64,000 nucleotides of DNA, taken from the NCBI GenBank assembly GCA_964036295.1, contig OZ038470.1, positions 10,941,078-11,005,077 of the forward strand. Direction: 5' to 3'. The DNA comes from Plumapathes pennacea (Eukaryota > Cnidaria > Anthozoa > Antipatharia > Myriopathidae). Each line of letters opens with the position of its first letter. Position 1 is the stretch's first letter. Under the pieces are notes generated by a model. It did not search any database. It was not told where the DNA came from and was given only the letters and a program-made list of their open reading frames with translations. This document shows positions 21,841 through 34,338 of this stretch, piece after piece. Position numbers and translations under genes: made by a program.

Positions 21841-23400
21841 CTTATAAACTTATATGTGATAAGGCGATTAAAGATTTTCCCTGCTTTGCTGGTAACTTCC
21901 CAGGGTGACCAATAACATGGCGTATACATTTGTTACGAAATGTATTTTGTAATATCCTAGGAGCTCTATAACAGCCACCTGTATAGGCTGAATAGGTTTC
22001 GTTTCTCATTTACTTCGTGAGTACGAGAATTTAAACAAGTTAAACTTGTGCTGAAGAAACCGCGGGCGTGCCCAGGAATGTTCTTCTGGTACTACTATTT
22101 TTCGTTCTCACTTTGCTCGTTCAACATTACTAAGTTTCTCTCACCTGTTGCGTATTAAAAGGAAGCTATTTTTGTGTGCTTTGATCGGCCAAACTATTGT
22201 TAAACTCCTCAACTCCTCTCGTGGCGTTGTAAGTGGGCATATTTTCATCGGCTGTGGGAAACTTTGGTTTCAAGTTATGGAATGTTGAATGGTCCAAAGA
22301 CAAATACATTAGGTTTCGTTTGTCACCGATTATTTGCCGTCATAAATAACGTATTATCTGTGCTTAGGGGAAGGGCCAGGGGCAGGGGAAAATCAAGCGC
22401 CCAGAAACACAATGTACACTTTTTGCCGGATCAATTGGAGAGGCTGAATTTAAAGTAAATAAACATCACAATAGTTTTTAGTTTTTAGTGAGAGGGGTAT
22501 TCGTAGCGTGCATATGAAAACAATGAACACAGAAAAACGATTCCTTGCTCACCTTTGGTCGTTCAGACGAGATCCTAGTAATAACCTTGATCTTATCGGT
22601 TTGATGGTTGCCGATTTCTCTTTTACTTCTAGTTAAAAAACAAACAAACAAACAAAAAACAGGAAAGAAGTAAAGCATGCAGCCGAATCCGTGGTTCAGG
22701 AAGCTAATTATTCATTGCACTGTGCCTTACCAATTTTTTTTTCGTTGTTTCGTTTCGCAAATTACCATCAGCCTGATAACGAGTTGAACTCGTACTGAAA
22801 AGAAACTGGTAGATGGTCTTTGACCCTGTTTCAAGACACAAATCGGTTTACAAAATTCTTTCCCCTTGACTGATCAAGGTGTACATTTTACACTTTTTAG
22901 GTTTGAGAATGTTCCGTCCGTCCGAACTGTAGTTCCCCAAAAGTCACTTGATAACAACAGATTTTATTCGCTAGCAGATCACTCTCTCTCACTCGACTCA
23001 CAATCACGCTTAAAGACATGTTTTCAGTTCTTGTACTCCACGCGTCCGGCGTGTCGACCTCTGATTGGCTTTCTCCATGACATAATCACTTATCACCTCA
23101 CTCACTCACATACTCACATTACAACATTTCCCAGTCTCCAACATAGGGTCATGAGCAGGGTCGTCTTTTCTTTGTTATATACTAACTAGGATATCTAAAG
23201 ATAGTGATTGCTGCGCTGGTTTTGGTGTAATCTCGCATAACTGTAGTTGGGAGGACATTGCTTTTGCTGGATAGCAACTTATCTACTGGACATGGTTTCG
23301 CATTGAATAACTGGGGCCTACTGTATTCAACAGCACACGACAAGACACCCATGTGGAAAGGAAGAACTCGCGCAGAACGCGTTGTTATTGAGAAGTCAAG
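21841..23400. other. Intergenic, no gene recognised
   Basis: The 22010-22140 segment (AACTTGTGCTGAAGAAAC..., AGGAATGTTCTTCTGGT) recurs in diverged form at 24990-25110 and 29900-29960, so it is a dispersed repeat. The rest is unremarkable AT-rich sequence without exon-like frames. Confidence 0.55.
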
Positions 23401-23401
23401 T

Positions 23402-23858
23402 GTCGCCACAGGCGGCCCAAGCTCGGTGACGAAGTGTTGCGTAACGCAAGATTATAAGGAAATGTATGGGGATTTTACCGATCCACGGAAAATCACAAAA
23501 TTTGAAAAACGTTCGCTACCTGTTAGTAGTTCCCGCCGATGTTTCCATTACCCAAAAGAAAGAGAAGACCGGAAACTCCGTTGGCGAGAGGTCGTCACTC
23601 GTTCGGGTCAAGCATCAGAACACATGAAATCGTGGCAGTTTGAAAACATGTCGTTTGATTTGAGAGCTTGCGGGTAGCGCGAATCTGCCCAAACATCGAT
23701 ATGATGAGGGAAATTTATCGGGGAATGGCGTGGTTGAGAAATTTTTTCATTCTCAAATTTTGTGATTTTCCGTGGATCGGTAAAATCCCCATACATTTCT
23801 TTATAATCTTGAGTTACGCAACACTCCGTCACCGAGCTTGGGCCGCCTGTGGTGTCGC
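23402..23858. mobile_element. Non-autonomous element with ~103-bp TIRs
   Basis: The left arm 23402-23504 and right arm 23754-23858 are inverted copies (GTCGCCACAGGCGGCCCAAG; CCGATCCACGGAAAATCACA), with about 250 bp of unique sequence between. The same peptide-like string opens in both orientations only because of the inversion. No target duplication was identified. Confidence 0.85.
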
Positions 23859-24213
23859 AAAGCATTTTGGTTGCAAGCGCGTGAGGCAGTGTGGTCTAAT
23901 TGCAAACGGACGCAGTCAAGCGAATCGAGATTTTTTCTGTGTAAGAAATATGAACTGCTGCTTCGCTCGCTTCGCTCGCTGCGCAGCAACTAGGCCTCGG
24001 TTTTGCACAAGGAAGCTATTGCTTCCCAAGTTAGAAGAAATATGGCGATGAATTGCATTCGTCTTTACTTTCACCAGAAGTTACGATGTCATTGCACAGC
24101 CCGGCGGCTCGTTGAATTTTGGGGTCAAGTTAAACACTTTGTCTTAACGGACACTTGGAGCTGGTTCTTGCCGCTTTCTCAGTCATTTACTCTTACCAAA
24201 CCCTCTTTAAGAC

Positions 24214-24539
24214 CTCAATAAAGGTTCGCGCGCCGTTGTTGACACGGTATTGGAGAAAACTGTGCTGTCTACAGCTCACGAAAATTTGAGCAATATTGAC
24301 AAAAATGCTCGAAACTTTTGTTTCCCGAAAGACCTGATTTTTCGCGAAAATCTTTCATCGATCTGATCTAGATCGCACTCTACCTTTAACGTGTACAAAA
24401 TTTAATACTATAGATCTGCATTTTTCAGTCCCAGACCTTTTGCAATGATATATTGTACATGTATATATCTTAAATAGCAACGCTACAATGATTTTTTTTT
24501 CGAGAATATTTTTTGAGGAACGCGCGAACCTTTATCGAG
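24214..24539. mobile_element. Mutator-like MITE with 9-bp target duplication
   Basis: The ends are CTCAATAAAGGTTCGCGCG and, inverted, CTCGATAAAGGTTCGCGCG. The flanks carry the direct repeat CTTTAAGAC at 24205-24213 and 24541-24549. A 9-bp duplication fits Mutator-type insertion. 326 bp, non-coding. Confidence 0.8.
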
Positions 24540-25384
24540 ACTTTAAGACCTGCACTTTTTCAAAACGGACAGCAGACACTTTCCAAGCGGAACTTGGTGT
24601 TAAATACCTCCGAAAGTGGACACTGCATGATTCGATGTAAAGTTACGGACAAATAGTCCAAAACAGTAGTTTTTGATTGAAATTTCAAAATTGCATATTT
24701 TTTAACCTGCATTCAACACCAACCAAAGGCAACATTTGCAGGTATACACAAACTGCGAACAGATGTTGATGACAACTAAAAGCCGATCTTCACAGTCAGT
24801 GAAGCAACAATTCGAAATAGCGTAGAAAAAGAATTTTAAAAATTTCTAAACAAGACAGATCTTGTGTTTGACTGCATGCCGAATTCCTTATTCACAAAAT
24901 CAACGCACACTGCAAAGCTAAAGAAACAGTAATCCGCAATTCAGTTTACATGGCAAAGCTGAACAGGTTTCACTTTACTTATTTGTTTCATAAAGCTGAA
25001 AATGAGTTGAACTCGTGCTGATAAAACTAGAGACATGCTCAGGAACGTTCTTCCGGTGTTGCGGTATTTGTCGCTGTCGCTCAGCTCGCTCAAAAGTCTT
25101 ACCATTAATACCTTCCTCTGACTTCTTTGTGTACACAAATAGAACTACTTCGTTTCGTGCTTCGATTGTACGAAGTGTTTTGCTAAAACTGTCCGGCTCC
25201 TTTAGTCAATAAGCTGATATAGATTTGGAAAGGGACCTGATCTGAACTGGCTTGCTCCCGGAGCTTCTTTATTTTTATTAGTATTTGGCGAATCAAATGT
25301 CCAAAATAAGTAGATTTTGTTTTAACTGCCGAGTCACTGCTTATCTTTGAACCAGTCAACGCCAAAGAAAATGGATGGCATAAA

Positions 25385-25685
25385 ATAAATAAAAATAAAA
25401 TAAATAGATAAATTACTTTATTTAAATCTCAATGTATTTTGCGCTGCCGTGCTAATTGGGGAGACTTGAAATGCAGAAACCAAATATCAAACTGATTGAA
25501 CGTAAATTTGTTAAGAATCCCAACTGGTCGAAGGCTAACCAGTTGGCTATTTACATAGTGTGGCCGAGGATTTGAACTCAGGGCTACCGTGTTGCAAATT
25601 CAGTTAGTGCTCAGAGCGGGACTTGAAACTGGGACCTACGGATTTCAATCCGACGCCCTAACCACTCGGCCACACTGCGTCCCTA
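25385..25685 (-). mobile_element. tRNA-derived SINE
   Basis: Read on the minus strand, the head carries a Pol III A-box region (TGGCCGAGTGGTTAGGGCG) and a B-box-like GTTTCAAGTCC of Ser/Leu-tRNA type. A tRNA-unrelated body with CAAGTCTCCCCAATTAGC follows, then an AATAAA/TAAAT-rich tail. Truncated relatives lie at 10115-10300 and about 3008-3060. Confidence 0.85.
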
Positions 25686-25852
25686 TCGGGCATGATACGC
25701 GAATGGGGAACAATGACAGTGAAAGCGACCTTCGCAGTTATGAAGCAACCCATATTATGGATTAAATTGCAAAAGATAGACCAGAAAAATAATTTGACAC
25801 AAGACAACACGCCCACAGTGTTCACTCACTTACCTTTTGGCGACTACGAGAT

Positions 25853-28800
25853 CCTTTAAGAGCGGGTGACTGTAAATATCGAGAACTCGCCGTCAAAACT
25901 GAAATTTCGGATTCCTTCTTCTTTCGTCCGAAAAACCCCTTTGGTGAACTACTTTCGAAAGTCACAAACAAACTTCCCCGGGAGTTTTCATTTTCGGGAA
26001 ATCCGCCCAACTGTGAAATGACGTGATTGCCTTACATCTGCCGTGAAATTCCAACGAAAATTGATGAATGTTCAAACCGTCCAGGAGGAAAGACGGCTCA
26101 AGGGATCAAAACCATCTTCTATACCTTTGTAGGGCATCCTATTTACTACATAGAAACGTAAAAATATTTCAATAGAATGTAATTTTACTGGTTGTTTTGG
26201 AGGCTCGAAAATTCCAATTTCTCGTTCTTTGGTAAACACTCGAACGTCGAGAAAGTTTAGGGGCAAAAATTGCATCCTGGTACGTCAAGTTTTGAGTGGA
26301 AACTAACACTAGAGGAAAGTTCTATCATTGTACTACAATATATAAAAAATTCAGCTTGGGCAATTTAAAATCCACACGCCGAGAGAAGTAAATCCATGGG
26401 CAATTTTTCATATTTTGGCAACTGGATAGTAGGATATAGTTCGTGTTATAATGCAATTCTCAGGTCTTAGTAATATTTCAACTATCCTGTAGATTTGTAA
26501 AAAAAGGGGTTCCAGGGCAGTAATTAAAGCGGGGCCGACAAACTGCCCAGGAATCACGTTCCTGTCGCGTGGCCGCGTCAACATGAACAATTCGCTTCAC
26601 TGGACAGTCCGATTTTTTGATGCTCCACTTCTCTGAAATGGCACAAACGAAACAATACACCTACAGCGATTGCCAACTGGCCACATTTCTTCGCTGTTTC
26701 TGGCGGACTATGGGCGAGGTGTCGGCAGTCGTGGAAAAAAAAAACGCTCAGATTTGCATATGTCACGCTTGTCTAAAACATTCGTTTCCGATATTTGTTG
26801 TTGTGAAAAACACTGCCCAATAGTTAACTCATAGTTTTGATATGAACAGGGCCGGGAAAAGAATAAAAGGCGATAAAGGTTTACAGTAGACACAAAAACG
26901 GAGACAGTTTAGGAGACAATATTGTCCGTCCCTGGTCAGGCACACTGTTGAGGGGTGGGTTCTAAATCCATGCAAGTGCATAAATACCGGACTAATTCTT
27001 TTCAAAAGAGCATTGTATAGGGCTTTTTTTCTGAGGGGTACGTTTGGATTATCGAGTCCAAGTTCACAATAGTGGAATTGCAACTGCCTCACTTCAGTTT
27101 CTTTGTAAGAGTGCCTGCATTTACCACCGCGCACATGTTTTCTTGGTCACGGACAATTGCATGAGTCAGCTGCAATTTGGCAAAATTCGGTTGAGCGGCC
27201 TTAAAGAAGCACTCACCACTGAAACGTTTACTTGACGCATTTCTCGTGCAACTTCTTCCTGCTCCATCTTGTGTCCTGTTGTCTGTCCGACATACAATCT
27301 TAAAGTCAAGAAAGACTTCTGTTTTTCGTCGAAATCACTCGGATTTCTCGTTTTCTTCCAAGCCCAGACTTTGCATGATTGGAAATTGACGACGTTTCTT
27401 TTTTCTTTTCTCTCTTCTTTTTTTGTTTTGTTTTGTTTTTTTGTTTTGTTTTGTTTCTTTTGTTTTTTGTTTTTTTTGCAAAGTTGGTTTATACCAACTC
27501 CCTAGGCAAGTTTTGTAGCGTACATCTCTCTGGCTTGGTCCAGTACGGGTAATGTCCTCTCTGCAATCCGTGCATCTGCCAAAGACAACTATCTTTCTCA
27601 TGCCCGCATGGCGCTAGAATACACTAGTGCAGCCATTTCGAGGCAGCTCAAGGTTTTCAGGTGCAGCATCTTCAGAAGAGTTTTCTTTTCTAGTTTCAAA
27701 GCACCGGGCTTCGAAGGCGCTTACTTAATGACTTGAAACCACCGCCTGAAAATGTTTCCTATCACCGACTTCTCACGCCCCAGCAATTTCCTGTTTTCTT
27801 TTCTTTTTGTTTTTCTTTTGTTTTGTTTTGTTTTTTGTTTTGTTTTTTTTTTGAGGATGGCTGCATAAATCGGCCAGCAACCAATGAGCCAAGAAGACTA
27901 GGACTGCAGCTTCTCATGACGAGAAGAATTATGCCATTGTCCGGGAGTCAGTTGTCGCCAAATTGCACCTGGCTCATATAATTGCCTGTCACCAGCAAAA
28001 CGTGCTTTGCACGATTGGTTCTACAGGCAGGCACTCTTTCAAAGCAAAAACTGAAGCAGTTGCAATTATTCAGCAGCCGAACTTGGACTTGATGTTCCAA
28101 GCCCACCCCCCAGAAATAAATCCCAAACGTTGCTCTTTTGATAAGAATTAGTTCGGTATTTGTGCACTTGCATGGAATTAGAGCCCACCCCTCAACAGTG
28201 TGCCTGACCAGGGACGGACAATATTGTCTCCTAAACTGTCTCCGTTTTTGTGTCTACTGTAAACCTTTGTGGCCTTTTATTCTTTTCCCGGCCCTGTTCA
28301 TATAAAAAAGATGAATTAACTATTGGGCCAAAATGTTTTTGATCCTACAGTGTTTTTCACAACAACAAATATCGGCAACGAATGTTTTAGACAAGCGTGA
28401 CATATGCAAATCTGAGCGTGTTGTTTCCACGACTGCCGACACCTCGCCCATAGTCCGCCAGAAACAGCAAAGAAATGTGGCCAGTTGGCAATCGCTGTAT
28501 AGGTGTATTGTTTCGTTTGTGCCATTTCAGAGAAGTGGAGCATCAAAAAATCGGACTGTCCAGTGAAGCGAATTGTTCATGTTGACGCGGCCACGCGACA
28601 GGAACGTGATTCCTGGGCAGTTTGTCGGCCCGCTTTAATTACTGCCCTGGAACTAGGCTTTTGTACATTATGCTTTTATTTTTCACTAAAATGTTAATGC
28701 TTAATGCTCAAGTTTTCCACTAAAATGCTCGGCAGAATGCTCCGAAATGCTCGAAAAATGCTGATCCTTTTTGTTCGCTTTCTTACTTTATTGAGTTATT

Positions 28801-29838
28801 TTACAGTTATAACTTTGAATTCGGGATGTAACAAGTAACAATGTTTGTAACGATAAATGTAAACTTTAAAACAGAGAAGTAATATGCAAAGGGACTAACA
28901 TGCTTTGAAAATCATGTTGCCAAAGTCACTATAATATTCACACTTGTCACAGCTCAGTCTATCATGACTTCTTCAGTGCTTCTCTGGTCTGGGGAAGTTA
29001 TTTTTTTGTTATAGTTCTTGTCGACTGCCCACTATTTTTACTAGTTTCAGGTTCTCTTGGTCTTTTATTGGTCAAAAACGTCACTAAAATGCCAGCATTA
29101 TGCTTAATGCTTCCAGTCCCCTAAAATAATGCTCAAACAAATGCTAGCATAATGTACAAAAGCCTACCTGGAACCCCTTTTTTACAGATCTACAGGATAG
29201 TTGAAATATTACTAGGACCTGAGAATTGCATTATAACACGAACTATATCCTACTATCCAGAATGAAGCACATTTAACGATAAATCTATTTGAAAATAAGT
29301 TCTCTCGACGTTGTGTGACAGCGGATTTTAAATTGCCCAAGCTGAATTTTTTATATATTGCAGTACAATGATAGGGCTTTCCTCTAGTGTTAGTTTCCAC
29401 TTAAAACTTGATGTACCAGGATGCGATTTTTGCCCCTAAACTTTCTCGACTTTCGCGTGTTTACCTAAGAACGAGAAATTGGAATTATCGAGCCTCCAAA
29501 ACAACCAGAAAAATTACATTCTATTGAAATATTTTTACGTTTCTATGTAGTAAATAGGATGCCCTACGAAGGTATAGAAGCTGGTTTCGATCCCTTGAGC
29601 CGTCTTTCCTCCTGGACGGTTTGAACATGCATCAATTTTCGTTGGAATTTCACGGCAGTTGTAACGCAATCACATTTCACAGTGGGGCGGATTTCCCGAA
29701 AATGAAAACTCCCGGGGAAGTTTGTTTGTGACTTTCGAAAGTAGTTCACCAAAGGGGTTTTTCTGACGAAAGAAGAAGGAATCCGAAATTTCAGTTTTGA
29801 CGGCGACTTCTCGATATTTACAGTCACCCGCTCTTAAT
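25853..29838. mobile_element. ~4-kb foldback structure with ~1.15-kb inverted arms
   Basis: 25853 to about 27010 matches the reverse complement of about 28150-29838, apart from a 513-bp insertion in the right arm. Shared landmarks are GAGCGGGTGACTGTAAATAT, GACAAACTGCCCAGGAATCA and TGTCCGTCCCTGGTCAGGCA. Inward, weaker pairing and T-rich/TTTTG tracts continue to about 27500 and 27780. No recognised protein is encoded. It may be a foldback transposon or a head-to-head insertion of two copies. Confidence 0.8.
28654..29166. mobile_element. hAT-like MITE with 8-bp target duplication
   Basis: The termini are TAGGCTTTTGTACATTATGC and its inverse at 29147-29166, flanked by CCTGGAAC at 28646-28653 and 29167-29174. 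The other arm of the surrounding foldback (near 26510) has a single CCTGGAAC with no insert, which is the empty site. The interior repeats TAATGCT and ACTAAAATG words. Confidence 0.9.
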
Positions 29839-29954
29839 GATTTCTGCTAAACCCACTGTAGGGAAAACATAAAACAGTATTGGTAAATTGGGAAATCCTA
29901 CTGGAGAAACTAGAGACGTTGTACGTTCGGGAACGTTCTTCCGGTGTTGCATAG

Positions 29955-30350
29955 AGTCCAGAGTAAAAAAAATTGCACAGGAAGCCTATTTAATTGTACT
30001 GCCTATGAATTCAAAATTGGAAAATCAGTGTTCCTTTTTTCCCGTACTACGGCGGCCGACCAACTTTAAATGTTAGTATTAAATTTTGAGAACGTGCTTG
30101 GCAGACTGTATCAATTAATTTGACGTGCCGACCGTGGGAAATACGTACTTCGTCACGCAATAGACTCTTTTTTCAACGCAAAAGTATAACACACCATTCT
30201 TTTTCTCCTTCCTTTGCGTATAGCACTTGACTTCGAAGAAAAGATTGAGTCAATATTTTGGTAAAACAAAGGCTGCTCTTGTTGAGCAGTACCAAAGTAG
30301 AAGTCCCATCAATGGCAGAGCGAGGGGTATCTGCGATTATCGTATTTCTA
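29955..30350. repeat. Dispersed repeat, inverted partner of 12165-12545
   Basis: Reverse-complement match to 12165-12545 along its length, with small indels. Non-coding. Confidence 0.75.
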
Positions 30351-31314
30351 GTATACTCAAGGGACTCAAGAGAACACAAATAACAGGTACACCACCTTAC
30401 GATTCATCCAGATCGTTGCTTTTCTCCATACATTTCCTTATAATTTTCTGTTGCGCAATAACGGTCGTGTCACATATCACTGTGTGACAGACAGACAGAT
30501 CCCTGGAGCCGGGTACAGTTTGATAGCGGGCGCACCTCGTTTTTCGAAAACCTGCGCGCGAAAGCGCCGGGTTCTTGTTTTGTTCTCGCAAAATATTTTG
30601 CAAATCACCGAAGTCTTTGAATCTGCTACATGGCGAGGACTGTTAGCTGCTGGAACGAATCTTTCTTTGAATGCAGGTACAGGAGTTTCAGGCATGAATT
30701 GAACGAATGTTTTTAGAGAGAACTCTGATGACGGCTTTTCCGAAATGAAGCGAAGTACTGTAACCGTCTGATGAGTTTAACAAAAGATTGTCTTTTATTG
30801 TACTCGGGGCAAACATGGCCATTTCTGAGTCTCGGGATTGATTGCATCCCAAGAAACAACATATTTGGCTTTCAGGATTTTCTTCACTCATTGCACTATT
30901 TTACGTCGTTTCCTATCTTTTGGATTGACTGGTTTGTTTTGAAATTTGCTAGACAATTGATTTCCCAGGAGTGATCAACTTCAATATTCTCCTTCACTCT
31001 CTCCACACCAGGGAGACTTGGCATTTGATAGCTTGATTGACCATCAATTCTCACTACATCACTCTAGTATACAATCCCATGTTAAATTTGAATGTTTGGG
31101 AGAATCTGTATATTTATGAACCTGGGAGTGAAATATTTATCTTCAGTCTGTAATTAATACATCCATTTTGGTGTAGTGGGAAAATGAACCAATTTGAGCC
31201 CCAGGGTCCCAAAGAGAGTGACATAATGAGATACAGTCAGAATTGCAACATTGTATATCAATATGACAAAAAGTCATCTATTTGTTTTTGAGCAATTTGT
31301 TTGGGTTGGAATTC
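30351..31314. other. Intergenic, no gene recognised
   Basis: Contains a short GACAGACAGACAGA run at about 30487. There are no long exon-like frames with splice sites and no repeat family recognised elsewhere in the window. Confidence 0.5.
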
Positions 31315-31323
31315 TACTTGATG

Positions 31324-32508
31324 CAACCTCGTTCCCAGGCTCTTTCATCTCCCGGGCCCCGCCCCCGAAGAAAGACCCTGGTTCAGGCTGGTCACGTGTC
31401 GGCCAGAATCTGGCCGGTTGCAAAAAAGGAAACCAAGGGAGGGGCCGTTAAGTCGGAAATTTACTTTACTTTGTCTACTGGGGAAAGAAAAATTTGGATA
31501 TAAAAATTTAACACCTCCCGTGTAGTTTACGCTGCGTCTGAACAACAAGTGAAGTTGTTGCAGGCCTTGTAGTTCTGTGGGAGACCACTGCAAAAACGTA
31601 TGCGGAAAACTGAGCTAATAAGGCACTTCTCGAAACAGCGAAAGAGTTTTACAGCAGCTCGTTGCCACAGAGCGAAGGTTTGCCGCATTTAATCTGCAGA
31701 CCATGTGAAAGACGCCTCGACAACTTCAGAGCTTTCAAAAAGGTAATTTCGAGAGTCAAGGCTCCTTCGGAAGGGTGAAAAGATACATTTAAACACGAAG
31801 GTGCGCTATAAAAGGCCGTCGGCCGTCTCTTTCGACATCAAATTTGCATAATGTTTGTTGAATCGCACGTGCGTCCACAGCGTTCAGAAGTCGCTCTGTC
31901 CATGAAATTTCTCTGCAGCAACTAAAAGTATACCTAAACTTAAACACATACGGGCAACTTTAATGTGGAGTCCTGGACGGAAGGGTTTGAAACGAAATTT
32001 TTCTCTTGGCTGCCAAAATACATTTTGAATTTCGCGGTGCAATGCGACGCATGGCTGCCCACCAAGCATATTTAATTTTTTACTTTGAAGATTATTCTTG
32101 GATTTTACTCAAATTGCACTCAAAATGAATGTTTATGTGATGGCAAAATTGGTGAGGCAACATTATCTTGTTTTGCGTGGTATTCAAGTACAAGGAAAAA
32201 CAAAATTTGGACATTTTTGGCTTTTTACTAATTAGGAGCTGTTGTCTCGGTCGCTGTTGATTGACAAGTGGCTCTGTGCTTCCCTGGGAAGCGCCCTTTT
32301 ATAGGAAGCTTGCCAAAAAGCGTGGCTGATTTGTGTCGTTTGTGACAGCCTCGTTTTGATTTGACAAACGCACAGCACGACAAATTTCTTTGACAGGGGG
32401 ACCCCTCCCAACGGATTATCTTTGTGAGCAAGGCACGTGACCAGCCTGAACCAGGGTCTTTCTTCGGGGGCGCGGCCCAGGAGATGAAAGAGCCTGGGAA
32501 CGAGGTTG
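31324..32508. mobile_element. 1185-bp TIR element with 9-bp target duplication
   Basis: TIRs of about 76 bp with only 2-3 differences: it starts CAACCTCGTTCCCAGGCTCT and ends in the inverse. TACTTGATG is duplicated at 31315-31323 and 32509-32517. The interior has no transposase-like frame, so it is non-autonomous. The 9-bp duplication and long TIRs suggest Mutator-like mobilisation. Confidence 0.92.
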
Positions 32509-33438
32509 TACTTGATGCTGTAAGTCTTAGGCTATAAAAATAACATAGATCTAGACAGTAACTATATTTTCTCATTTTCTGTAGTTAGTAGATATTCTGT
32601 GATTTATATGGTGCTAAAACATGAGCAAATTTTCCATAGCATGCCAAGACAGATGAGTGTGTACAGAAGTGAGAAATGATATCTTATATAGAACAAGACA
32701 GGCCCGTGGCCAGTGCGCTTGTGACGTCATTAGTACAATGAATAGAGACACGCGGGGTCCCGGGAGAGGAACTTTTGTCGTGCGTTTATATGCAAAAGAT
32801 ATTATAGCCGAGTCAGTTTTTGCACATGACGGATCCAAGAGCTCCCTTTATTTTTCTTGCCCTCTTTTCTTCTAATTTCGGTCAAACAGATATTCACGAA
32901 AAAGTGTATTATAATAATTGAAAGAAAACAATTATCAAAGGCCCCGTAGGAATATTCTTCGTTTGCAACAACCCAGTTTTCATTGCTTTCCGATGCACGT
33001 GACAGTACTTTTGTGACGCTTGCTATACAACCTGGCAACCTTGTTGAGTGAATTTTCAAGCTGACATGTTTTGTGGAGGAACTGTGTTGTCATTTTGTAA
33101 TGGGATTGACTGGGGAATACCCGACATCTTAAGTAGCTGTAAGACAGCGTAATAGCCTTATCTCATCTTCCCAGCGTGTGCATCATGTTCAAGTATCTGT
33201 AATTGAAAGCTTTCAGACTTAACTCTGTAGCACATTAAAACATGACACTTCCCATGATGAAATTACTTCGTATGAAAAAGCCATCTCAGACGTTACTCAT
33301 CCTACATGTACAAGTCTGATTACTAATATGTTCAAGACTGCTATGCATTAAGCTTTAACGCAAAATTCTGGGTCGATACGAAATTAATCTCTATCGGAAG
33401 CTGCAGACGTTTGAATACCGTGACAACAAAGGCGTGCA

Positions 33439-33843
33439 TCACGGGCTTGTGGAGCGAACATTACGGCTCGGATAGTCGGATATCAACCTTGAGCTTTTGA
33501 AGACTTCGAGGTATTCAGTGACAAATATTCTCGATGTAATCGCCTGCCGGTCTTTCCTGCTTTTGTTAAAGCGGCGTGAGTGAAAGCTAATTAGCTGATG
33601 ATTCGGGATTCCCCGTTCTATGATATTATGCTCGTGACATTTCATTGACAGATCTTGTATCTTAATCTCGCGTGATATTTGCCTCAAACCTATTAGTAAT
33701 TCAATATCCTCAGACAATAAACAAAGAACCTTTACTGCACGCAAAACGAAGTTAAACGCCGACTGTTCGTATACGCCGCGCGTTACACAAAGCCGCAGAG
33801 TTTCCGACAAAGGGAGACGCTCTGCCCGCAGGGAAAAGTTCAA
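33439..33843 (-). pseudogene. Unrecognised coding-like fragment, related to 34339-34650
   Basis: A 134-codon open frame (ATG 33843) of unknown function. Its C-terminal part (SRRFNKSRKDRQAI..., FKSSRL...YPS) aligns with the frame at 34339-34779 (SRILNKSRKSRRLI..., PKSSKV...YTR), and the DNA differs in a codon-like way. The two may be decayed copies of one exon, or exons of related genes. Overall amino-acid composition is not distinctive. Confidence 0.25.
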
Positions 33844-34338
33844 GTTCTATCAAGTTTCGACTCGTCTTCTACTACTTATTCGATGTTCTTTCACACAAAT
33901 ATTGCTCAGAACACAGATACATTGGTTGAAGCGGTATCTATAATCGAGCATTTGCAAAACACAACCCTTCGTACTTTACGGGGGTCCCGCTGGTAACACA
34001 TCAAGCATTTGTGTACGGCTATTTTCAAGTCTTCCGACGCTTAAAAACAATGCAAGCCAAAATCGCTCTTAAAGTATGGCTTCCGTGCATCCAGAAAGCC
34101 AACCGATGATCGTTTTGTTTAGATCAACAACTGAAGGACCGGAATTTTTTTCTATATCCCTTGACAGAGAAAACCCATTGTACTTGGTTCTGTGATTTTG
34201 ATCTCTGAGTACGTCTGATCTTGCAATGCCTGTTTTTTAACACATTTTAAAATACAAACGTATCTTTAAGCACCTCGGTTACTTTTGGCAATCTTCTTTT
34301 TGAGCTTCTAGCTTTCTCGCAGCGATGGTTTATTGATC

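Noticed and set aside
23258-23865. Two overlapping frames on opposite strands sharing the same peptide string
   Set aside because: The shared peptide reflects the inverted arms of the TIR element at 23402-23858, not two genes.
25600-25685. Possible tRNA-Ser/Leu gene on the minus strand
   Set aside because: The A box is good, but the acceptor arms do not pair and a SINE body and A/T-rich tail follow, so it is a SINE head.
26829-27134. Minus-strand frame of 101 codons in the left foldback arm
   Set aside because: The matching stretch of the right arm carries stops and frame changes, so there is no sign of protein constraint.
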